DNA of 64,000 nt from JAMXLO01 sp037201625 (GTDB taxonomy: Bacteria > Pseudomonadota > Alphaproteobacteria > Acetobacterales > Acetobacteraceae), in NCBI GenBank assembly GCA_037201625.1, contig JBBCGR010000001.1, positions 682,001 to 746,000 of the forward strand, read 5' to 3'. The position numbers were made by a program, and so were the translations under genes. Below, piece by piece: positions 34,633 through 42,125 of the stretch. The stretch's first letter is position 1. The number at the start of each line of letters is the position of its first letter. Under the pieces are notes generated by a model, which searched no databases, was not told the origin of the DNA, and was given only the letters and a program-made list of their open reading frames with translations.

Positions 34633-34817
34633 CTCGTTGTCTGAGAGCGTGATTCACCGCTCCGGTGATTCCACCTGTACGGATCACGCTCTGGCTCGTT
34701 GTCTGAGAGCGTGATTCACCGCTCCGGTGATTTCACCTGTACGGATCACGCTCTGGCTCGTTGTCTGAGAGCGTGATTCACCGCTCCGGTGATTCCACCT
34801 GTACGGATCACGCTCTA
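34591..34817. repeat. Array of four hairpins (three 62-bp tandem repeats) between convergent genes
   Basis: Hairpin 1 (34591-34630) pairs AGAGC-GATTCCG with CGGAATC-GCTCT. Hairpins 2-4 begin at 34644, 34706 and 34768, 62 bp apart; each pairs AGAGCGTGAT with ATCACGCTCT over 10 bp and has an inner TCACCG/CGGTGA stem. Copies differ by one base (gattccacc versus gatttcacc). The TAG of the rightward gene starts at the last base of hairpin 1 and the stop of the leftward gene uses the end of hairpin 4. The array should terminate transcription in both directions. Its repeat length and variation are not CRISPR-like. Confidence 0.85.
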
Positions 34818-35120
34818 GGCCACAGCCAGCGTGACCAGGCAGTCGTTCAGACCTTCGGTCTCCGCACCCAGCGCCTCGTCGTCCGTGTCACTGAACAGGG
34901 CGATGGATGACCCGAGACCGGTCCAGCCCCCTTCATCGATGATGATCTGCCGCATGACGGCGACCTGATCGGCACGCACCTCGATGACGACCTTATGGGT
35001 CTCGAGTTCAACGATCATGTCGCCGACAGCGAACGCGTGTCCCGGCGCGCCGTGCCATTCCAGGATGCGAACCTCCTGGACACCGTCGATTTCGCCCGGA
35101 ACGCCGAGGCGGTAGATCAT
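34815..35120 (-). CDS. Biotinyl/lipoyl-domain protein (small carrier-like protein)
   Basis: 101 residues. Strand pattern and the segment AVGDMIVELETHKVVIEVRA fit a biotinyl/lipoyl domain; Lys43 in E-T-H-K is placed where E2-type lipoyl domains have D-K. That makes it a candidate carrier for lipoate or biotin. It is a free-standing small protein, not linked to dehydrogenase or carboxylase genes. AGGAG precedes the ATG. Last gene of the leftward group 37861-34815, with GT2 and SGNH-like genes. Its stop codon lies in the 62-bp hairpin repeat. Confidence 0.7.
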   Translation of the reverse strand: MIYRLGVPGEIDGVQEVRILEWHGAPGHAFAVGDMIVELETHKVVIEVRADQVAVMRQIIIDEGGWTGLGSSIALFSDTDDEALGAETEGLNDCLVTLAVA

Positions 35121-35172
35121 CTGCCTTCTCCTACAGCGAATTGCGGACGTGGGGGCGCCGTGTCACGCCTGG

Positions 35173-36006
35173 TCATCCGGTGATGCGACGAAACCGCGCC
35201 GCAACCTTGCCCATGAGTTGAGGCGCCGCGACGGCCACTCGAACGCGCCCGCGCGATACATCGATCAGCAGTTCCCGGAACGAGCGATCATCCAACAATT
35301 CGGTTGTCGCAATGGCTGTCTGTGCGGGCCGCCGGTCTCTGGGCCGTCCGACGCGCAGGTGGGACGCGGCCGTCGGGAACGGCAAAGGTGCGGAACGGAG
35401 CGTCGCGAAACGGTCACGCGCCGCGGCCACACTCTCCGCCGCAACCGCGCCACCCGCCGCCGGCCCATCCATCGAACAGTTCAGCAAGGTCCAGGCGATC
35501 GTCTCGGCGGACATGGCGACGGCCGCCGGACTGTCGAGCCTCGCATCCGCCGCCAATCGCTCGCCGCCCACGTCGGACAGCACCCGGTCGAGATCGAAGA
35601 TCGATACATCCAGCGTCTGCGACAATTCGACCGCCAGCAGATTGAGGCGATGCAGCCGCATCCGCAGTGCGGCGAGATGTTCGGGCGCAGCAATGTCGGG
35701 TCGCAGGCAGCGGAAGACTGTCGTCAGGAACACGTCCGATCCCGCCCGGTCATGCGCGGCGGCGCAGACGGCCCGCAGCTTCTCGCGCGCGTCCGGCCAT
35801 GCGTCCCGCATATCCAGGACGAAGGGCAGCAAGGAGATGGCGAAGCATGTCGCATCGGCCCGTGGCAGTTCGGCCAGGCTCTCGACGAAGGTCAATGCGA
35901 CGAGTTCTGCCTGCTCGAAACACTGATGGAGCAGCGTGACGGCGGCCTGCCACACCGGCCTTTCCCGATCGTCGCACCAGACAGCGAGATGGAATGGCAT
36001 GGTCAT
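35173..36006 (-). CDS. SGNH-hydrolase-like protein, likely lacking catalytic His
   Basis: 277 residues. The middle (residues ~100-190) resembles the neighbours at 33235 and 37061: RLHRLNLLAVELSQTLDVSI, then FDLDRVLSDVG. Where the others have D-x-x-H (LDAIHL, PDGVHQ), this one reads ADARLDSP, so the His is missing. It may be a structural or pseudo-enzyme partner. The ATGA overlap with the upstream GT2 gene fixes the start at 36006, though a second ATG six bases later is possible. Confidence 0.5.
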   Translation of the reverse strand: MTMPFHLAVWCDDRERPVWQAAVTLLHQCFEQAELVALTFVESLAELPRADATCFAISLLPFVLDMRDAWPDAREKLRAVCAAAHDRAGSDVFLTTVFRCLRPDIAAPEHLAALRMRLHRLNLLAVELSQTLDVSIFDLDRVLSDVGGERLAADARLDSPAAVAMSAETIAWTLLNCSMDGPAAGGAVAAESVAAARDRFATLRSAPLPFPTAASHLRVGRPRDRRPAQTAIATTELLDDRSFRELLIDVSRGRVRVAVAAPQLMGKVAARFRRITG

Positions 36007-37025
36007 GCTGCCCGCCGCCCGGCATCGACCAGCCGCATCGCCGTTGCCTCATCGAGTTGCGTGCGTCCGAGGATCGCCTGTTCCAGTTCGATGATGGAGG
36101 AAATGCGCAGCACGGGCGGTATCGTCTCGCGGTCGGCAAGCCCAGCCCAGAACAGCAACAGATAGGGCAGGCCCCGGTGCGGATGGGCGGCGGTGAAGAC
36201 ATGTTCCCATCGCCGGTCGGTCATCGGGTCGCGCCAGCCGGTGCGATGGGTCAAATGATAGCTGCGCGCATCCGCGACCAGCCGCATCGCGGCACCGGCG
36301 TCCGACAGGCGGATCGCGAGTTCCCGATGCTCGTTGATGTCGAGGTCGGGCCGGAACCCGCCGCTGGCGAGGAAGAGGTCACGCGGCATCGAGAAATTGC
36401 TGCCGGACGCCGCCACCCAGAGAACCGTGCAATCGGGATGATCCCGCAATGCCTGCTGTTCGAGTTCGGCGAGCAACCGCGGCCCTGCCCCCGGATAGAC
36501 GCCGGGCTGGGCGCGGCGGGCGATCGCCGGGAAATCGTTGCGCACCTGGGCGGCGGTCACGCGCGCGGCCTCCCGCTCGGCCGGCGACATGCGGGCGACG
36601 CGGGCAATTTCCTCAGGTCTCGGCGTCAAAGTCTCGGGATCGAGGAAAAAGCGCGTGCACCGCAAGTGAAGCAATTCGCCGCGACCGACCAGCGGGGTGG
36701 CACGAGCCGCCGCATGCAGCGCCGCATGACGCGCGACCATGCCGGGGCCCGCCAGCGTATCGCCGTCGAGGAAGAGGATCACAGCGCCTCGCGCTGCGGC
36801 GGCACCGGCGTTCGAGGCTGCCGCCCGCCCCTGCGGTCGTTCGTGGCGGCGAACCACCAGCGGCAGGTCATGCGCCGCTTCGGCCAGCACCGCCGGGGTC
36901 GCGTCGCATGAACCATCGTCAACCGCGACAATTTCGGTCAGGCAAGGCTGTTCGCGCAACGACTGCAGCGTCAGACGCAGGCGCGCGGCCTCATTGCAGG
37001 TCCTGATGACGACCGAGACCGTCAT
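36003..37025 (-). CDS. GT2-family glycosyltransferase
   Basis: 340 residues. The N-terminus has the full GT-A pattern: SVVIRTCNEAARLRLTLQSL, EIVAVDDGSCDATPAVL, ASNAGAAAARGAVILFLDGD (LDGD is the metal motif, ~96-99). A later SNFSMPRDLFLASGGFRPDL (about residue 205-225) is the acceptor-domain region of this family. The start MTVSVVIRT follows AAGGA. It sits between the two SGNH-like genes and overlaps the downstream one by four bases, so the three are cotranscribed. Confidence 0.85.
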   Translation of the reverse strand: MTVSVVIRTCNEAARLRLTLQSLREQPCLTEIVAVDDGSCDATPAVLAEAAHDLPLVVRRHERPQGRAAASNAGAAAARGAVILFLDGDTLAGPGMVARHAALHAAARATPLVGRGELLHLRCTRFFLDPETLTPRPEEIARVARMSPAEREAARVTAAQVRNDFPAIARRAQPGVYPGAGPRLLAELEQQALRDHPDCTVLWVAASGSNFSMPRDLFLASGGFRPDLDINEHRELAIRLSDAGAAMRLVADARSYHLTHRTGWRDPMTDRRWEHVFTAAHPHRGLPYLLLFWAGLADRETIPPVLRISSIIELEQAILGRTQLDEATAMRLVDAGRRAA

Positions 37026-37060
37026 GCATGCATCGTCCTTCTGCGCGTGGCTGCCAGCAT

Positions 37061-37861
37061 CTAGACCGGCAACCAACCAAGATTGTCGAGCACCCGCACC
37101 ACCTCCCCTGCCGCCAGGCGGCAGCCCTCGGCCGTGAGGTGAATCGCATCGAGCTTCAGCGTGCGCGCACCGTGCTCGGTGACCATCCGGTCAATGTCGA
37201 TGATCGAGAGATCGCACCGCGATGCGAGGTCGATCAAGGCGAGATTGAAGCGGCGTATCCGAGTCGATTGCGTCTCGGGAAACCCGAGATAGCCGTACAT
37301 CGTGTCGCCCGGCACATGCGCCGAGACGTTGAAGACCAGGATGGGCTGGTCGGACGTCGCACGGATCCGATCGGCCATGGCACTCAGGTTTTCCATGGCC
37401 GCGGCAGCGTCGGGCAGCGGGACGGGGATGAAATTCGCGCGCAGCCAGGCACGGTCCTCGCAGGACCAGTCGGCCCAGCCGTAAGGGTGCAGGAGATATC
37501 CTTCCGTGGCATGCCGCACCAGCGGAACGGAAAGGTCGGCCTGGATCGACAGGACGATCGCGGCATCGGCCACATCGAACACCGTGCGGCTGAATTGCGA
37601 TGGCGCGGCGAACGGGCCGAGCGGCAGATCCCGCCCCGCAACCTCCGCCGGAACGATGCCGCCCGCGGCCAGGATGGGCGCGAAGCCGGTGGAGGTCTCG
37701 TGGCGGACCAGCACGGTGCACCTGGGCACACGGGCCCGCATGATCTCGTTGATCCCGTTCCACGCCACCATGCCGCCGGTATGGAAGGCCATCAGGCTGT
37801 CCCGGAGATCAAGGTTGCCCTTGACCAGAAGGCGGCGGCGAGGCGTGGAACCGGAAGCCAT
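37061..37861 (-). CDS. SGNH-hydrolase-like protein
   Basis: 266 residues. Conserved marks are LRDSLMAFHTGG (~19-30, a possible nucleophile Ser), ILVFNVSAHVPGDTMYGYLG (Asn block III, ~153-172) and LDAIHLTAEGCRLAAGEVV with D-A-I-H as the Asp/His pair. Similar proteins act as acyl esterases or acyltransferases on carbohydrates. It has no signal peptide. First gene of the leftward group ending at 34815 and the right-hand end of the glycan locus. Confidence 0.65.
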   Translation of the reverse strand: MASGSTPRRRLLVKGNLDLRDSLMAFHTGGMVAWNGINEIMRARVPRCTVLVRHETSTGFAPILAAGGIVPAEVAGRDLPLGPFAAPSQFSRTVFDVADAAIVLSIQADLSVPLVRHATEGYLLHPYGWADWSCEDRAWLRANFIPVPLPDAAAAMENLSAMADRIRATSDQPILVFNVSAHVPGDTMYGYLGFPETQSTRIRRFNLALIDLASRCDLSIIDIDRMVTEHGARTLKLDAIHLTAEGCRLAAGEVVRVLDNLGWLPV

Positions 37862-38133
37862 GATCGGTGGTTCGATTTGTGCGCTGATGAAGCCGGGACG
37901 GCGACCGTCGTACCCTATCCGTCCGGCTCGCGCAATTGTGCGCGATCAGCTTGCGGAACGGCTTTGGCTGGCTGTCGTTGCGCAAGGAGTTTGCCCCATC
38001 CGATGCTGATTGGGCTTGCGCCGGTGCGGCCGGGGAAGCCTGGCCGAGGACCAAGCCGGTGTCGGGAGCCGTGGTTCCATCAAGCCGTACGGCCGATGAT
38101 CCGGCGGAGCGGCGCCAGGTCCGAGAGCGCGGA

Positions 38134-38790
38134 TCACGCTCCGGCGGGATCGCCCAGCGCTTGGCCGGCAAGCTCCTGCGGCGTGGCGATGACGTGGTGC
38201 GCACCCGCCGCCTCGAGTTCGTCGCGGGTGCCGTAGCCCCATAGCACGCCGATCCCGCGCAACCCGTTCGCGCGCGCGCCGATCATGTCGTGCGAGCGGT
38301 CGCCGACCATGACGGTATCGGCGGGGTCGAGGCCCTCGCGGCGCAGGATGGCCGCAATCAGCAAGGCCTTGTCGTCCACGCTGCCGTCCGGTGCGGTGCC
38401 GTAGATGGCGGTCACCGCGCCGGCGAAATCCAGCGCCGCAACGATCCGCTCGGCGAACACCGCGCGCTTCGACGTGGCGACGAAGCAGCGCGCGCGCGCC
38501 GCCAGGTCGCGCACCGTCGCGGCGACGCCCGGATAGACCGTCGCCATGTGCAGCCCGATCTCGCCGTAATGCTCGCGATACGCCAGCACACCGGCCTCGA
38601 CCCGGTCGTCGCCGTAGGCGGCCAGCAGCCGGGCGATCACCTGCGGCAGCGGCGGGCCGATCAGCGGCGTGATGTCGAACGCCGGATCGGGCGTGTGGCC
38701 CAGGGCACGCAGCGCGGCCTCGCAGCTTGCCGCGATGCCGGGCCGCGAATCGATCAGCGTGCCGTCGAGATCGAGCAGGATCGCGGTCAC
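38134..38790 (-). CDS. HAD-family phosphatase, phosphoglycolate phosphatase-like
   Basis: 218 residues. HAD motif I is LLDLDGTLIDSRPGI with nucleophile Asp7 and Asp9; motif II is FVATSKRAVFAERI; motifs III/IV are the Lys in VDDKALLIAAI and MVGDRSHDMIGARANG. The helical cap between ~15 and 85 matches the Gph/PGMB type. It probably hydrolyses a small phosphorylated metabolite. It overlaps the LLM gene by four bases (ATGA) and is the third gene of the leftward group from 40548. Confidence 0.85.
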   Translation of the reverse strand: MTAILLDLDGTLIDSRPGIAASCEAALRALGHTPDPAFDITPLIGPPLPQVIARLLAAYGDDRVEAGVLAYREHYGEIGLHMATVYPGVAATVRDLAARARCFVATSKRAVFAERIVAALDFAGAVTAIYGTAPDGSVDDKALLIAAILRREGLDPADTVMVGDRSHDMIGARANGLRGIGVLWGYGTRDELEAAGAHHVIATPQELAGQALGDPAGA

Positions 38791-39656
38791 AGCGCGGCGT
38801 GGCGTTCGATCGTGTCGCGCCAGCCGAGCAGGTCCTCGGGGCCGCCCACCTTGCCCGCCAGTCCGGCCACGCCGGTGACCGGCAGCAGCACGCGCGCGAC
38901 GCCCGCGGCGGCATAGGCGGGAAGCTGCGCCAGGTCGTCGGGGATGCTGACGGTGATCTCCACCGACGCGGGGTCGCGGCCGGACTCGCGCGCCGCGCTG
39001 CGCACGATTTCGATCAGGTCCATCGGCAGGCCGCGGCCAGGGAAGAACCCGTCACCCAGCCGTCCGGCCCGCCGCGCGGCAGCCTCGGTGTGGCCACCGA
39101 TGATGATCGGCACGCGGCGGTTCACCGGTTTCGGCCGCATGAACGCGTCCTTGAAGGCCACATAGCGGCCGGCGAAATTCGGCGCATCGGCGGACCACAA
39201 TTCGCGCATCGCCGCGATGTATTCGTCGGTGCGGCGGCCGCGATTCTCGAACGTGGCGCCGATCGCGTCGAACTCCTCCTTGAGCCAGCCGACGCCGATG
39301 CCCAGCAGGATGCGGCCCCCCGACATGTGGTCGAGCGTGCCGACCTGCTTGGCGACGATGACCGGGTTGTGCTGCGGCAGGATGAGGATGCCGGTTGCGA
39401 GGTTGATGCGCTGCGTCGCCGCCGCGACATAGGCCATCCAGATCAGCGGATCGGGCAGCAGGAAGTCGCCCTCCCCGCCCGGCAGCTTGCCGTCCGAGGT
39501 GTACGGATAGGCCGACTGGTAGCCGCGCGGGATGACGGTGTGCTCCACCGTCCAGGCGGATTCGAAGCCGGCGGCCTCCGCTGCCTGCATCAGTTCAACG
39601 GCACGGCCCGGATCGGCATAGCGGCCGGTGTTGCAGTAGCGGAGGCCGAATTTCAT
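38787..39656 (-). CDS. LLM-class flavin/F420-dependent oxidoreductase, TIGR03619-like
   Basis: 289 residues. Family marks are MKFGLRYCNTGRYADPG, AWTVEHTVIPRGYQSAYPY, INLATGILILPQHNP, RILLGIGVGWLKEEFDAIG and RRVPIIIGGHTEAAARRAGR. TIM-barrel luciferase-like enzymes of this group use F420 or FMN to oxidise or reduce small molecules. Between a metallo-hydrolase (19-bp gap) and a HAD phosphatase (overlap), in one operon. Confidence 0.85.
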   Translation of the reverse strand: MKFGLRYCNTGRYADPGRAVELMQAAEAAGFESAWTVEHTVIPRGYQSAYPYTSDGKLPGGEGDFLLPDPLIWMAYVAAATQRINLATGILILPQHNPVIVAKQVGTLDHMSGGRILLGIGVGWLKEEFDAIGATFENRGRRTDEYIAAMRELWSADAPNFAGRYVAFKDAFMRPKPVNRRVPIIIGGHTEAAARRAGRLGDGFFPGRGLPMDLIEIVRSAARESGRDPASVEITVSIPDDLAQLPAYAAAGVARVLLPVTGVAGLAGKVGGPEDLLGWRDTIERHAAL

Positions 39657-39675
39657 GACGCGTTTCTCCGCCGTC

Positions 39676-40548
39676 TCACTCGGTGACGTATTCGCAGCGG
39701 AAGCCTTCGCCCCAGCGCTTCACGTAGCCGCGCGACGGCGAGGGGAAATGCGCAAAGCAGCACAGCGTGCTGGTGTCGCAGTAGGTCTCCAGGAACTTGC
39801 GCCGCGTCGCCGCGCCCTGTGCCGGGTCGTAGTCCACGCGCATCGCGAGTTCCGTGTAGCGCGCCTGCAGCGGGGTGTGGATCAGGTCGCCGGTGATCAC
39901 CGCCTCCTTGCCGCCGCGGCCAAGCGCCACCGCGTAGTGGTCGATCGTGTGGCCGGGCGTGGGCAGCAGGGTCACGATGTCGCTCACCGAGTGGTCGCTG
40001 GTGACGAGGTCGCACAGCTTGGCCTCGACGATCGGGATGACGCTGTCCTCGATCGGCGGCAGCGACGTCTTGTCGTTCTCGGCCAGCCAGTAGTCGAGTT
40101 CGGTCTTCGAGAACAGGTAGCGCGCCTTGGGGAAGGTCGGCACCCAGCGGCCGTTCTCGAGCTTGGTGTTCCAGCCGACATGGTCGACATGGAGATGCGT
40201 GCACATGACGACGTCGATGTCGTCCACCGTCAGCCCGGCCGCGGCCAGGCCGCGCATCCAGGCATCGTCCTTCTTTTCGTGCCACAGCGGGCGGGCGGTG
40301 CGCTGCTTGTCGTTGCCGATGCAACTATCCACCAGGATGGTCTGCTTGCCGGTCTGCACGATATAGGACTGGAAGCACAGCACCAGGTTGTCATCGGCGT
40401 CCAGCGCCGCGGGGGCCAGCCAGGAGCGGTTCGCGTCCAGCACATCGGGCTTGAGGCCGGGCAGGAATTCCAGCGCGGGGGTGAAGCCGCATTCCATCTC
40501 GACGATCCGGTGGATCGTCATGTCGCCGACGCGGAATGTATGGTCCAT
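39676..40548 (-). CDS. MBL-fold metallo-hydrolase
   Basis: 290 residues. The zinc motif is THLHVDHVGW (His118-x-His120-x-Asp122-His123); the next ligand regions are LPTPGHTIDH and ITGDLIHTP. The N-terminal layout (FRVGDMTIHRI) matches the AttM/lactonase-like branch, which opens lactones, but substrate cannot be read. No signal peptide. First gene of the leftward operon MBL-LLM-HAD, divergent from the split TPP enzyme with an 81-bp gap that must hold both promoters. Confidence 0.85.
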   Translation of the reverse strand: MDHTFRVGDMTIHRIVEMECGFTPALEFLPGLKPDVLDANRSWLAPAALDADDNLVLCFQSYIVQTGKQTILVDSCIGNDKQRTARPLWHEKKDDAWMRGLAAAGLTVDDIDVVMCTHLHVDHVGWNTKLENGRWVPTFPKARYLFSKTELDYWLAENDKTSLPPIEDSVIPIVEAKLCDLVTSDHSVSDIVTLLPTPGHTIDHYAVALGRGGKEAVITGDLIHTPLQARYTELAMRVDYDPAQGAATRRKFLETYCDTSTLCCFAHFPSPSRGYVKRWGEGFRCEYVTE

Positions 40549-40629
40549 GGCCTCGCTCCCTTGGATGGTTTGTCAGGATGATGTTAGCTATCCGCCACGT
40601 CCGCGACAAATCCCGGCCGGGAGGCTTCG

Positions 40630-41148
40630 ATGAACGATGCGAGCACCGTGGCGCTGAGCCCGGAGACCGTGCTGCGGCACATGAAGGACGCGGGCGTCAC
40701 CGACGTCGTGTGGCTGCCGGATAGCGAAACGAACTGGCTGTATATGCTGATGCAGGCGGAACCGTCGCTGCGCCTGGTCGGCGTCACGCGTGAGGGCCAT
40801 GCCTGCTCGATCGCGTCGGGCCTGCATGCCGGCGGGCGCAAGCCGCTGATCCTGATCCAGAACACCGGCATGATGGAATCGGGCGATTCCATCCGCGGCT
40901 GGCTGCTCGGCATGAACGTGCCGGTGGTGCTGATGGTGGGCTATCGCGGCTGGACGCGGCATGGCGTCAACACCGACACCGCCGCCACCTACACCGAGCG
41001 CTTCCTGATGGCATTCGGCCTGAACTACTACCTGGTGGAGAGCGACGCCGATGCGCCGCGCATCGCCATCGCCTTCGAGGAGGCGGAGCGCACCCAGCGT
41101 CCGGTCGTGGTGCTGGTGGGCGACGAATACCACGGCTTCAACCGGTAG
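40630..41148 (+). CDS. TPP-binding alpha subunit, sulfopyruvate/phosphonopyruvate decarboxylase-like
   Basis: 172 residues matching the N-terminal (PYR) domain of TPP enzymes: VLRHMKDAGVTDVVWLPDSE, LVGVTREGHACSIASGLHA (with the Glu that activates TPP) and ILIQNTGMMESGDSIRGWLL. The C-terminal PP domain is encoded by the next gene, as in the two-subunit ComD/ComE sulfopyruvate decarboxylases. It probably decarboxylates an alpha-keto acid. GGGAGG precedes the ATG and the second subunit starts 10 bp downstream. Confidence 0.85.
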   Translation: MNDASTVALSPETVLRHMKDAGVTDVVWLPDSETNWLYMLMQAEPSLRLVGVTREGHACSIASGLHAGGRKPLILIQNTGMMESGDSIRGWLLGMNVPVVLMVGYRGWTRHGVNTDTAATYTERFLMAFGLNYYLVESDADAPRIAIAFEEAERTQRPVVVLVGDEYHGFNR

Positions 41149-41158
41149 GAGGCGCGCC

Positions 41159-41755
41159 ATGATGCACACGGCGGACATGCTGAAGGTCTTCGCCGGCCAC
41201 CGCGGCGATGCGATCGTCGTGCCGGGCCGCGGCGGACGCCACTGGGTGAGGCTCACGACGCACGAGACGCTCGATGTGCCGCTGGGCGATCCGGCGATGG
41301 GCGGGCATGCCGGCTTCGCCCTGGGCCTGGCGCTGGCGCAACCGGACCGCCGCGTCGTCCTGTTCGACTCCGAGGGCGACATCCTCATGAGTCTCGGCAT
41401 GCTGCCGACCATCGCCGAACAGGCACCGGCCAATTTCTATCACTTCCTGCTGGACAATGAATGTTACGCGACCACCGGCGGCCAGCCCGTGCCGAATGCG
41501 AAGTCGGTGGCCTATGACGTGCTGGCACGCGGCGCCGGCTATCCGCGCGCCCACGCCTTCGCCGACCTGCCCGCATTCAGTGCCGCACTGCCCGGCATCC
41601 TGGCACAGCCCGGCCCGGTCTTCGTGGCGCTGAAGGTGCTGCCCGAGGTCGAGAACACGCCGATCGGCGGACGCGCGCGGTGGAACACGCGCAGCCGCGA
41701 CAAGGTGATCGAGGATCTGCGCGGCGAACTCGGACTGGCTGCGCCGGGAGGCTAG
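41159..41755 (+). CDS. TPP-binding beta subunit, sulfopyruvate/phosphonopyruvate decarboxylase-like
   Basis: 198 residues, the PP domain partner: GGHAGFALGLALAQPDRRVV, then DSEGDILMSLGMLPTIAEQ and FLLDNECYATTGGQ form the TPP/Mg motif (G-D-...-N). AGGAGG stands 8 nt before the ATG. Together with the upstream protein it forms one enzyme. The substrate is not set by sequence alone; neighbours (MBL hydrolase, LLM oxidoreductases) point to catabolism of a small organic acid. Confidence 0.85.
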   Translation: MMHTADMLKVFAGHRGDAIVVPGRGGRHWVRLTTHETLDVPLGDPAMGGHAGFALGLALAQPDRRVVLFDSEGDILMSLGMLPTIAEQAPANFYHFLLDNECYATTGGQPVPNAKSVAYDVLARGAGYPRAHAFADLPAFSAALPGILAQPGPVFVALKVLPEVENTPIGGRARWNTRSRDKVIEDLRGELGLAAPGG

Positions 41756-42125
41756 ACCCGGCCGCCTCGCCCGCCGCCGCGGGATCGCGTCGCGCCCACG
41801 GCAGCGGCGGACCCGCGCCGGCAGAAGGCGCGCCGGGTGAACGCGCGCGGGCGGAACGCGGGCGGGCGGAACGCGGGCGGGCGGAACGCGGGCGGGCGGA
41901 ACGCGGGCGGGCTGAACGCGGGCGGGCAATGGCCGCGGGACCCGCAGGTCGCCAACAGGCACCTCCCGCCAACAGGCACCTCCGCCAACACGCGCAGCCC
42001 TCAACAAACCCTGGCGCAACCGGCAGCGTTCTTGCATGCTGCAATGCAGCATGTGCGGGGTGCCAGACGCTCCCACGACCCATCCCGCCGCCTCCCGCCA
42101 CTCCCGCACGAGCGAGACCGACACG
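41756..42125. repeat. Intergenic region with 15-bp tandem repeats and a palindrome
   Basis: Six head-to-tail copies of a 15-bp unit (CGGAACGCGGGCGGG type) run from 41837 to 41926, the outer ones slightly changed. Their length is a multiple of three, so they create pentapeptide-repeat-like reading frames by chance. At 42035-42053 lies a perfect palindrome, CATGCTGC-AAT-GCAGCATG, 73 bp before the flavin monooxygenase; it could be an operator for a dimeric regulator. Confidence 0.6.

Noticed and set aside
34591..34817. CRISPR array
   Set aside because: Units are contiguous 62-bp near-identical copies with no variable spacers, and the hairpins sit at gene ends.
41752..41991. Pentapeptide-repeat protein (PPAFR repeats on the minus strand)
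   Set aside because: The repeats come from a 15-bp DNA tandem repeat, there is no ribosome site, and the A-F-x-x-x pattern is accidental.
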